A stretch of 5,562 nt of DNA, from contig OMIJ01000155.1 in the NCBI GenBank assembly GCA_900299065.1, positions 1 through 5,562 of the forward strand, given 5' to 3'. The notes under the pieces are model-generated. The model saw only the letters and a program-made list of their open reading frames with translations. It ran no database searches and had not been told where the DNA came from. Made by a program: the position numbers and the translations under genes. The stretch comes from Hyphomicrobiales bacterium. Its GTDB lineage: Bacteria; Pseudomonadota; Alphaproteobacteria; Rhizobiales; Beijerinckiaceae. Shown here piece by piece: positions 1 through 5,562 of this stretch (position 1 is the first letter of the stretch; each line of letters opens with the position of its first letter).

Positions 1-1287
1 CCAAGCAAGCCCTTGCGAGACCGCATGATGCAATTGCCAGAATGTGACATCTCCGGGCTCGACAAAATCCGGTTTTGCCTGATCGGTGAAACGGCTCTGG
101 CCGATGAGCAGAAGATTGGTTGAAACTTTTGCATCGAGCAAAGTATCAATCGCAATGACAAGATCATAATTGGCAGTGTCATTGGGCAGACGTGCCATTT
201 GTGTAATATGCGCGCCTTCCCAGGCTTGCAAGGTTTGCAGCAGATCCGGCTTGGCGTCGCCTATCAGCAGGATCTCGAAGTATTTGGGTTGGGCATGAAC
301 GATAAATGAGACATGATTATCGGCGGCATTGCCATCATCGCTGAGATAAGCGCTGAGAATGCCATCACCTATGTTTGGAAGGTCAATCGTAAATTCAATC
401 TCATTGGCATTTGATGCGCTCTGTGTCTTGGGGGCTGAATGGGTTTGTGTTGCAAGACGTAAGGCCTGTCTTGCCCCTATGCGTTTGAAGTCAACTGTCA
501 GCTGGCTTTGCGTTAGGCCTCCAGTCAATCCTATTGTGCCTTTGAGTTGCAACTGATCCTTGGCAGCTGTCTCTATATGCGCTTGCAGGCTGGCATTAGG
601 TCGTGATGCGAGAAAATGTTTGACGGACACAGGCGCGTGCAACCAATTTTGCAATTCAGCGCCATCTTCATTGCTGTAAAGATAAATCTGATTGAGATCA
701 GATTTGTTCTGTAAAAGAGAGATCAAATGGGCGGTGGTTTGCCAATCTGTTGTGGCATCATCAGGGATCAGATCTTTAGCTATTTTTTCCCATAATTGGG
801 GATGGTAAGTCTGGCGCGCAAAGAGCATTTTTGGCTGGGCGCCAGCTCGTATGAGGCTGATCAGGGGGGTGTCAGGATCATCATGATTGTCGATCTGCTT
901 TTTTAATTCAGCGCTGGCGCGAGAGAATAAAGATTCATCGTCGAGTTTTTGCTGCATATCAAGGCTGGCATTCAGTACATAAATGATATGTCTTGGCTGG
1001 TGTGGATGGCTGTCGAGAATGGGGCGCGACAAAGCCAGGCCCAGGAGAATCAGGCAGGCCATTTGCAAAATCATTGGCAAAGTGAAATTGGGTTTCTTAC
1101 GCAAAAAACGCGTTTGCTGAGCGGAGGCCTGCAGGCGGCGCCAGATGACTAGGCTGGCCATGCGCAATTTCGTTATGCGTGCGCTTTTATGCAAAAAGGG
1201 CAATAAGGCCGCCAATGCAGAAAGAAGCAGAAAAGCCGGAGCCAGAAAAACCAAATGCAAAGCTTCAGGGAACAAGACTGCCCTCAT
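1..1287 (-). CDS. BatA-like membrane protein with degenerate VWA domain, 3' end beyond window
   Basis: The minus-strand frame is open for 429 codons from an ATG at 1287 to the window edge, so the C-terminus is missing. Residues 1-90 fit the BatA/aerotolerance N-terminal domain: a hydrophobic segment at about 11-32, a basic stretch rich in R and K (37-66), and a second hydrophobic segment (70-88) ending in LALSRP, the usual 'LALARP' position. A VWA-like strand follows (IIYVLNASLDM, 101-111), where typical members have a DxSxS metal-binding motif; here it reads N-A-S-L-D. Residues 325-345 (DNHVSFIV, then EILLIGD) resemble the family's 'ADN..YFVV...VLLV' junction leading into a class I glutamine-amidotransferase-like fold, which is cut off. 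The start overlaps the upstream gene by 23 bases, suggesting translational coupling. No strong Shine-Dalgarno precedes it. Family members sit with MoxR ATPases and DUF58 proteins in envelope or metalloenzyme maturation operons; the exact role here is unknown. Family assignment is by motif reading only. Confidence 0.8.
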   Translation of the reverse strand, partial: MRAVLFPEALHLVFLAPAFLLLSALAALLPFLHKSARITKLRMASLVIWRRLQASAQQTRFLRKKPNFTLPMILQMACLILLGLALSRPILDSHPHQPRHIIYVLNASLDMQQKLDDESLFSRASAELKKQIDNHDDPDTPLISLIRAGAQPKMLFARQTYHPQLWEKIAKDLIPDDATTDWQTTAHLISLLQNKSDLNQIYLYSNEDGAELQNWLHAPVSVKHFLASRPNASLQAHIETAAKDQLQLKGTIGLTGGLTQSQLTVDFKRIGARQALRLATQTHSAPKTQSASNANEIEFTIDLPNIGDGILSAYLSDDGNAADNHVSFIVHAQPKYFEILLIGDAKPDLLQTLQAWEGAHITQMARLPNDTANYDLVIAIDTLLDAKVSTNLLLIGQSRFTDQAKPDFVEPGDVTFWQLHHAVSQGLAW

Positions 1288-2737
1288 TATGCTTGAAGGC
1301 GCGCGAGAACATGGCTTCGTCGAGCAAGGAGGGGCGATCGCGTGTCATGCCAGTGGATTGGTCTTTGTTGTTTTGCGCGTTTTGTATCCCCTCGCTGGGA
1401 TTTGCATCATTGCCTTTTGTGGAAGGCATGGTTTGCAAGCGTATGCGACGCCCTGCTTGATAAGTACCAAGGGGCAAAAGCATAGTGTCATTGGCTTCGA
1501 GGCTCGATTCACTTTTCGCATTAGGATCGAAAAGCTCTTGTGTTCCTTTGCCCGCCAGGCGGCTATTGCCAGCACTTGATTGATTAGCGCCGCCGGCAAG
1601 AATTGCCGCCGCACCGTCCATTGTTATGGGCTCTTTGGTGCCGCGATCACCTAGGGTCATTGCATTGCCACTATTGGCGGCTGCAGCTTTTGCTTGACCT
1701 GTGGTCTGGGCTTCATTGCCCTCGGGGCCGACATTCTGACCGCTCATTTTAAGCTCGGATTTATCTTCGTTGCCGCGAAATTCACCCACCACCATTGGCG
1801 TATAGGCTGCCTGTCGGGCTGCATCATGCTCAGTGAATAATTCGGGCACTAATTCTTCACCACCGCCACCATTTTGCATGGGCACTGGTTTTAAATCCTC
1901 GATCAATTGGGCCAAGCGTGTGAGATTGAGATCTGATCTTAAATCCATTGCCTGACTATTGCGAAGCCAAGCTGGTTGGGCATCGCCATAGGCAAGGCGA
2001 GCATGTTCAAGCAGATCTTGCAGATTGGAACTCACATTGGCGATTTGATCGGGATCTTTTTTATCGGCAAGTTCCTTCACGGCATTGGCTATAGCAGAGA
2101 GATAGCTATTCTCTCTTTTCTCGGCATCCACACTCAATTCAGAGGCAATGCTGATTAAGTTTTCTGCGAGGAGATCAGCATTGAGTGTTTGTGCGGTGCT
2201 GCTATCTGTCTGGAGTGTCGTGCGCTCAGGCGCCATGGGTGTGAGCTTGCTTGTCACAATCACACTCGCCATTAAGCCTGCAATCAAGGTAATGAGTGTG
2301 CGGTTAACCACAGGCTCGAGAATCAGCGGATCGACAAATTTGGCGTGAAGCGCAGCATCCTTAATCAAGGCATGATGCAGAGGATGGTCTCTTTCATTCA
2401 GGTCAGTTTTCAATTGAAGGGCTGTGCTCAAGCGCTCACTGAGGTGAAATGTCGCATCTGCGCGCCGCGCCATTTGAGCAAGATCGGGTTGATAGAAAAA
2501 GGACCATATTCCTCCAGCCATTAAAATGCATATTGGGACAGCCAAAATGAGAGAGAGGCTCCAATTCGCAATGTCGGTGCGCAACCAGTAGAGCAGCAGA
2601 CTCGCCCATGCGGCCGAAAGTCCCGTCATCAGGGCAAGGCGCAGGCGCCAGAACTGCCTTGCCTGCTGTAAGGGAGTCCGGATCTGATCTATTTGTAGTG
2701 TTAAATTAGAGTTCATGCTCCCGTCCCAGAGCGCCAT
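1265..2737 (-). CDS. Hypothetical membrane protein of a BatA/VWA-type operon (490 aa)
   Basis: This is the first gene of the minus-strand block, directly upstream of and overlapping the BatA-like gene. Three hydrophobic segments are visible: about residues 34-52, 61-82 and 147-163. Between the second and third is a cytoplasmic-looking segment with ARRAD (90-94) followed by LSERLSTALQL (99-109). That pattern, 'A..AD..l.L.ERLsTAl.L', is typical of DUF4175-like or uncharacterised membrane proteins found beside MoxR/DUF58/BatA genes. Residues about 180-285 look helical and charged, and 286-460 are low-complexity, rich in Gly, Asn, Ser, Ala and Gln with a GGGG run. The extreme C-terminus (DEAMFSRAF, 473-481) is ordered-looking again. 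The start is uncertain: ATG at 2737 has no clear ribosome site, while ATG at 2716 (residue 8) has GGGA seven bases upstream and begins the likely conserved part. No enzyme motif is seen. Function is unknown; a scaffold or partner for the VWA protein is inferred from context. Confidence 0.8.
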   Translation of the reverse strand: MALWDGSMNSNLTLQIDQIRTPLQQARQFWRLRLALMTGLSAAWASLLLYWLRTDIANWSLSLILAVPICILMAGGIWSFFYQPDLAQMARRADATFHLSERLSTALQLKTDLNERDHPLHHALIKDAALHAKFVDPLILEPVVNRTLITLIAGLMASVIVTSKLTPMAPERTTLQTDSSTAQTLNADLLAENLISIASELSVDAEKRENSYLSAIANAVKELADKKDPDQIANVSSNLQDLLEHARLAYGDAQPAWLRNSQAMDLRSDLNLTRLAQLIEDLKPVPMQNGGGGEELVPELFTEHDAARQAAYTPMVVGEFRGNEDKSELKMSGQNVGPEGNEAQTTGQAKAAAANSGNAMTLGDRGTKEPITMDGAAAILAGGANQSSAGNSRLAGKGTQELFDPNAKSESSLEANDTMLLPLGTYQAGRRIRLQTMPSTKGNDANPSEGIQNAQNNKDQSTGMTRDRPSLLDEAMFSRAFKHNEGSLVP

Positions 2738-2949
2738 ATGATCCGATTGAGGGCATGCTAAAGGATTTTCTGGACAGATTCTACGGATCTATTGCTAAAA
2801 AGCTTGGATCTTTGATCGTCATTCTTATGCAATATGGCTGGTCAAGATCATGGTTCCTTGAGACCGCAAATCTCTTGCATAAGCAGAGCATCCTGCAATA
2901 GTGGATTTGTCAGAGAAAGCAATTAGACTGGTGGGGTCAGATAAAGCCG
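2738..2949. other. Divergent intergenic region with possible small ORF
   Basis: This 212-base gap separates the two divergent blocks and must hold promoters for both if they start here. It looks more AT-rich than the flanking genes. No convincing -35/-10 pair was found on either strand; candidates such as TTGGAT with TATGCA sixteen bases later (2804-2831) are too weak to call. A 48-codon plus-strand ORF (ATG 2755 to TAG 2901) fills most of the gap, begins 17 bases from the minus-strand start and is preceded by GAGG very close to the ATG. Its product would start MLKDFLDRFYGS and contains a short hydrophobic stretch around LGSLIVIL. It matches nothing I recognise and may be chance. GGATCT occurs twice, 21 bases apart (2785 and 2806). 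No tRNA or terminator is visible. Confidence 0.6.
2824..2883. repeat. 9-base perfect inverted repeat, 42-base spacer
   Basis: CTTATGCAA at 2824-2832 is the exact reverse complement of TTGCATAAG at 2875-2883. The match does not extend outward or inward by another base. A third partial copy, TGCAATA, lies at 2894-2900 and repeats 2828-2834. The arms lie between the two divergent start codons, so paired operator half-sites for a looping or dimeric regulator are possible. The spacer is too long for an ordinary intrinsic terminator and no T-run follows. The repeat itself is read directly; the regulatory role is inference. Confidence 0.4.
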
Positions 2950-3996
2950 ATGGCCCATCTGGAGGGGGATGTGACGAGCAATTCAAGCCGGCAAAGCGCA
3001 GCTTTTGCATTTTCCGAGACGGCGGGTGTAGAGGTTGATGGTCTGGTCAAGCGCTATGGCACTTTGCTGGCGCTAGATCATGTCAGCTTCAATGTGAAGT
3101 CAGGGGAATTATTTGCGCTCCTGGGGCCCAATGGTGCGGGCAAGACAACACTTCTGCATATTCTGTGCACTATTCTCTCGCCTGATGAAGGCCGGGCGCT
3201 CATTGCCGGGGCCGATGTTGTGCAGCAGGCTTTACGGGCGCGCCGGCGTCTGGGCGTGGTGTTTCAGGAGCCCAGTCTTCATGATCGCCTGACGGTCTAT
3301 GAAAATCTCGAATTCCACGGCCTTGTTTGTGGCGTGCCGGCTGAATTGCGACGCAAGCGTATTGATGAAATGTTGCAAGTGGTGGAATTGAGCGATTGGC
3401 GTGAGCGGCTCGTGCGCACTTTATCTGTGGGTATGAAGCGGCGGCTCGAAATTGCGCGCGCCTTGATTCATGACTCGCGAGTGTTGTTTCTTGATGAGCC
3501 CACAGTTGGTCTTGATGCACAATCACGCGCGCGAATCTGGCGCTATTTGCATGAATTGCGTCAACAGCGTCAGCTCACTTTGATTGTGACGACGCATTAT
3601 ATCGAGGAAGTCGAGCAGGCAGATCGTGTGGCAATTATAGACCAGGGCAAATTATTGGCCATTGATACACCATCAGCGTTAAAGAGTGCGCATGGGCATG
3701 AGGTGCTTGAAGTCAGCCCCATTAATGTTGATGTCAGGGCCGAGATTCTGGCGCAGCACAGCGGCCAAATTGTTAAAACCAGTGACCATCACATCACACT
3801 TAAAGTTGAAGATGGGCGCTTTATCGAGACGTTCCTGTCCGCTTATGGCAGTCGTGTTCGTGCGATGACGCGTATTGAGCCGAGCCTTGAGAGTGTGTTT
3901 CTTGCGCTCACAGGCCGTGCCATTCGTGATCAAGAAGCCAGTGCGCGTGAGCGCACTCTGGCATTTGGCAAACAGGGAGGCGAGCACACAAGATGA
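2950..3996 (+). CDS. ABC-2 type exporter ATP-binding protein (DrrA/NodI-like)
   Basis: This is the cytoplasmic ATPase that would power the permease encoded next. Visible motifs in order are Walker A GPNGAGKT (59-66), Q-loop Q106 in VVFQEP, signature LSVGM (158-162), Walker B VLFLDEP (178-184) with D182 and E183, D-loop GLDA (187-190) and switch histidine H216 in TTHYIEE. The signature departs from canonical LSGGQ: the M is common in the DrrA group, but V160 replaces the first glycine. A C-terminal domain of about 100 residues ends in PSLESVFLALTGR (311-323), the usual close of DrrA-like subunits with a DUF4162-type extension. At 348 residues it is somewhat longer than most, through an N-terminal extension of about 28 residues of low conservation and a charged tail. 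It overlaps the permease gene by 4 bases (ATGA). PedB-like subunits of quinoprotein alcohol dehydrogenase loci are another candidate subgroup. The substrate is not evident. The start may be GTG at 2971. Confidence 0.93.
   Translation: MAHLEGDVTSNSSRQSAAFAFSETAGVEVDGLVKRYGTLLALDHVSFNVKSGELFALLGPNGAGKTTLLHILCTILSPDEGRALIAGADVVQQALRARRRLGVVFQEPSLHDRLTVYENLEFHGLVCGVPAELRRKRIDEMLQVVELSDWRERLVRTLSVGMKRRLEIARALIHDSRVLFLDEPTVGLDAQSRARIWRYLHELRQQRQLTLIVTTHYIEEVEQADRVAIIDQGKLLAIDTPSALKSAHGHEVLEVSPINVDVRAEILAQHSGQIVKTSDHHITLKVEDGRFIETFLSAYGSRVRAMTRIEPSLESVFLALTGRAIRDQEASARERTLAFGKQGGEHTR
2961..2965 (+). promoter_or_regulatory. Strong Shine-Dalgarno inside the ATPase 5' end, favouring a GTG start at 2971
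   Basis: GGAGG lies five bases before an in-frame GTG at 2971, the eighth codon of the longest reading of the ATPase gene. The upstream ATG at 2950 has no comparable site at normal spacing. The true protein may therefore begin at 2971 and be seven residues shorter. The residues concerned are before the conserved ATPase domain, so homology cannot easily decide. Confidence 0.4.
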
Positions 3997-4847
3997 GCGC
4001 GATAAGCCCCTTAAGGGAAGATGATAACGAATTTGCCACTTTGGTGCGGGTTATCTGTGGCGGTGTATTTGCCATTTGGCTGCGTGAGGTGAAGCGTGCC
4101 TTTCGTGATCGTGGGCAATTATTTGGTGGATTCAGTCGACCCATTATGTGGGTGGTGATTATGGGCGTGGGGCTTAATCCCTATTTTCGCGGCGAGGTCT
4201 ATGGTGAAGTGCGCTTTGTCGTTCCCTATACTTATTTGCAATTTATTTTTCCTGCAGTGATCGCGCTGAATATTCTCTATACATCGGTGCAGGCGGCTGT
4301 TTCGGTGATTTGGGATCGCGAGTTTGGTTTTTTGCGTGAAGTACTGGTTTCACCCATGCCACGGCCTTTCATTCTCTTTGGTAAAGTGTTGGGCGGTGCA
4401 ACGGTTGCGATGTTTCATGGCTCGCTGGCTTTGGTGCTCTCCTATTTTGCGGATGTGCCGATTTCTTCCTCCGACATTTTATCTGGATTGGGGCTGATGT
4501 TTCTTCTGGCCTTCGGGCTCACTTCGCTGGGTGTGATCATTGCCAATCGCATCAGGAGCTTTGAGGGCTTTGGTGTCTTTTCCAATGCGGTGATCCTGCC
4601 CTTGTATTTTTGTTCAAGCTCGGTGTTTCCGCTCGATCCTGCGCTCACAGCTGCTCAGACTCGCGTGGTTTATCCTGATTGGCTGGTGCGTGTGGTTGAA
4701 CTCAATCCCCTCACTTATGCGGTGGATTCCTTGCGGGGCAATTTCATTCACTTTTATCAATTCGATCCAAGATTGGGCCCTGTGATCATGGCGGGCATGG
4801 CGGTGCTCTTCTTTGGCATTGCATTGGCTGAATTCAGGCGCAATTGA
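3993..4847 (+). CDS. ABC-2 type exporter permease (DrrB/NodJ/PedC-like)
   Basis: This is the inner-membrane subunit partnering the ATPase upstream, which it overlaps by 4 bases; GGGAGG at 3975-3980 lies 12 bases before the ATG. The 284 residues have six hydrophobic segments at about 47-62, 85-105, 128-152, 162-185, 193-212 and 262-280, the usual ABC-2 layout. Between helices 2 and 3 is WDREFGFLREVLVSP (107-121), the characteristic cytoplasmic coupling segment of this family. Helix 5 is followed by the re-entrant-type stretch SSVFPLD (209-215), and LNPLTYAVDSLRG (237-249) is the conserved ABC-2 motif before the last helix. Length is normal and nothing is broken. The family exports drugs, polysaccharides, lipo-oligosaccharides or, in PedC-type members, unknown products linked to alcohol oxidation. 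Which applies here cannot be read from the sequence, but the next gene tilts toward the quinoprotein-associated subgroup. Confidence 0.93.
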   Translation: MSAISPLREDDNEFATLVRVICGGVFAIWLREVKRAFRDRGQLFGGFSRPIMWVVIMGVGLNPYFRGEVYGEVRFVVPYTYLQFIFPAVIALNILYTSVQAAVSVIWDREFGFLREVLVSPMPRPFILFGKVLGGATVAMFHGSLALVLSYFADVPISSSDILSGLGLMFLLAFGLTSLGVIIANRIRSFEGFGVFSNAVILPLYFCSSSVFPLDPALTAAQTRVVYPDWLVRVVELNPLTYAVDSLRGNFIHFYQFDPRLGPVIMAGMAVLFFGIALAEFRRN

Positions 4848-4854
4848 GCTGCAA

Positions 4855-5562
4855 ATGATCAAACGCTGGTTCGCCAATCGGTTCATAGCTAATCTCACTG
4901 CGCTGTTGATTATGGCAGCGGCGCTGGTGGGCGCGAATTTTCTGCAATCTGATACATCGCTCCAAATTGTAGAAAGCACCGGGGCCTTGCGGATTTGTGT
5001 GCCTGCCTCTTTCCCCCCTTTGGTGACCGGCGATGCTAAGGCGCCGGGCTTTGATGTCGCGGTTCTGGAAGAAATAGCCCGGCGTATGAATTTGCGCCTT
5101 TCACTCAATGTGAATTATCTGATGGGGCGAGATTTCAATCCGCGCAATTGGCAGATTACGCGCGCGTCCTGCGAGGTGATTGCGGGTGGTGTCGTCACTT
5201 CGGGAATTACAGCTTCCTTCCTCGAAACCATACCGACTGGTCTTGTGAATGGCTGGGTCATGTTGGCGCCAAAAGGCATGAAATTTACTGAAGATCAGGC
5301 GGTGGCTGTCTATCCGGGTTTCTCCGGGCTCGATCGTCTTGCCCTCAGTTCCTATTTGCGCTCGCAAGGTCTCAAGATCACTCTAGTTGCTTCGATAGAT
5401 GAACTTCAGCAGGGGGTACAAGCAGGTCGCTTTGCAGCTGTCGTTGCCAGTCATCTTGATATTCTGCGGATTGAATCGATGATGCCTGAATGGGCCCTAA
5501 CATGGCTGCCTGACTCATTGGGGCGCTTTAGCTTTGGTTTTGGTCTGTGGCGCGGTGATGTC
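4855..5562 (+). CDS. Membrane-anchored family-3 solute-binding protein, possibly MoxJ/XoxJ-like, 3' end beyond window
   Basis: The frame is open for 236 codons from ATG 4855 to the window edge, starting seven bases after the permease stop codon, with GAG overlapping that stop as a weak ribosome site. Residues 3-8 are basic and 9-29 hydrophobic: an uncleaved anchor or signal peptide, with no lipobox cysteine. The mature part starts with ALRICVP (44-50), then PGFDVAVLEEIARRMNLRL (64-82), the classic SBP_bac_3 first lobe. CEVIAGGVVTS (106-116) is the position of the family's 'D.I.GG...T' motif. A second lobe begins near 143, with SIDELQQGVQAGRFAAVVA (181-199). Cysteines C48 and C106 fall where MoxJ/XoxJ-type quinoprotein-dehydrogenase-associated proteins have theirs ('LRVCAD', 'GRCDV'), and GRDFNPRN before the second recalls their 'RGFVRN' stretch. 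Known members are periplasmic and help methanol dehydrogenase activity. An ordinary amino-acid-binding protein is the alternative. About 20-50 residues are probably missing. Confidence 0.85.
   Translation, partial: MIKRWFANRFIANLTALLIMAAALVGANFLQSDTSLQIVESTGALRICVPASFPPLVTGDAKAPGFDVAVLEEIARRMNLRLSLNVNYLMGRDFNPRNWQITRASCEVIAGGVVTSGITASFLETIPTGLVNGWVMLAPKGMKFTEDQAVAVYPGFSGLDRLALSSYLRSQGLKITLVASIDELQQGVQAGRFAAVVASHLDILRIESMMPEWALTWLPDSLGRFSFGFGLWRGDV

Noticed and set aside
1145..1579. Plus-strand 144-codon ORF
   Set aside because: It runs antisense across the 490-residue gene and the start of the BatA-like gene. Both of those have recognisable family features, and this translation shows none.
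2804..2831. Sigma70-like pair TTGGAT / TATGCA on the plus strand
   Set aside because: Only about three of six bases match in each box. Such pairs are common by chance in AT-richer DNA.
2824..2883. Inverted repeat as an intrinsic terminator
   Set aside because: The stem is 9 bp and AT-rich, the loop is 42 bases, no T-run follows, and neither flanking gene ends here.
2825..3010. Minus-strand 61-codon ORF over the intergenic region
   Set aside because: It starts inside the ATPase gene, has no good ribosome site and no recognisable content, and would conflict with the divergent promoter region.
4614..5108. Minus-strand 164-codon ORF
   Set aside because: It is antisense to the permease and binding-protein genes, whose motifs are clear. 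The antisense product has no recognisable domain.
1..5562. Mobile element, CRISPR array, tRNA or rRNA
   Set aside because: No transposase-like frame, evenly spaced direct repeats, terminal inverted repeats or RNA-gene signatures were seen; genes fill nearly all of the window.

Overview
The window shows five protein-coding genes in two divergent operon-like blocks that share one intergenic region. Base composition is moderate (roughly half GC by eye). The proteins look Gram-negative: a periplasmic-type binding protein, an inner-membrane exporter and BatA-type membrane proteins. The combination is most reminiscent of Alphaproteobacteria or another proteobacterial group, but no taxonomic marker is present, so this is a weak inference.

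Left block, minus strand (about 2737 down to 1). A 490-residue membrane protein with three predicted N-terminal membrane segments and a long Gly/Asn/Ser/Ala-rich tail comes first. It overlaps by 23 bases a BatA-like protein that runs off the left edge. The BatA-like protein has the N-terminal BatA membrane domain, a VWA-like segment whose metal-binding motif looks degenerate, and the start of a glutamine-amidotransferase-like fold. Genes of this kind usually belong to MoxR/DUF58/VWA operons thought to act in envelope protein maturation.

Centre (2738-2949). The divergent intergenic region holds a perfect 9-base inverted repeat and a possible 48-codon small ORF on the plus strand. No strong promoter or terminator is visible.

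Right block, plus strand (2950 to the right edge). An ABC-2 exporter ATPase of the DrrA type is joined by a 4-base ATGA overlap to its six-helix permease. Seven bases later comes a membrane-anchored family-3 solute-binding protein, cut by the right edge. A solute-binding protein downstream of an ABC-2 exporter is unusual. The known precedent is the set of ABC genes associated with PQQ-dependent alcohol/methanol dehydrogenases (PedB/PedC-type ATPase and permease, MoxJ/XoxJ-type binding protein). Two cysteines of the binding protein sit where MoxJ-like proteins carry theirs.

Taken together, the divergent pairing of a VWA/BatA-type operon with a possible quinoprotein-associated ABC operon recalls the mxa/xox logic (MoxR, DUF58 and VWA proteins plus MoxJ). 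No dehydrogenase, cytochrome or PQQ gene lies in the window, so the link is a hypothesis that the flanking genes would settle.
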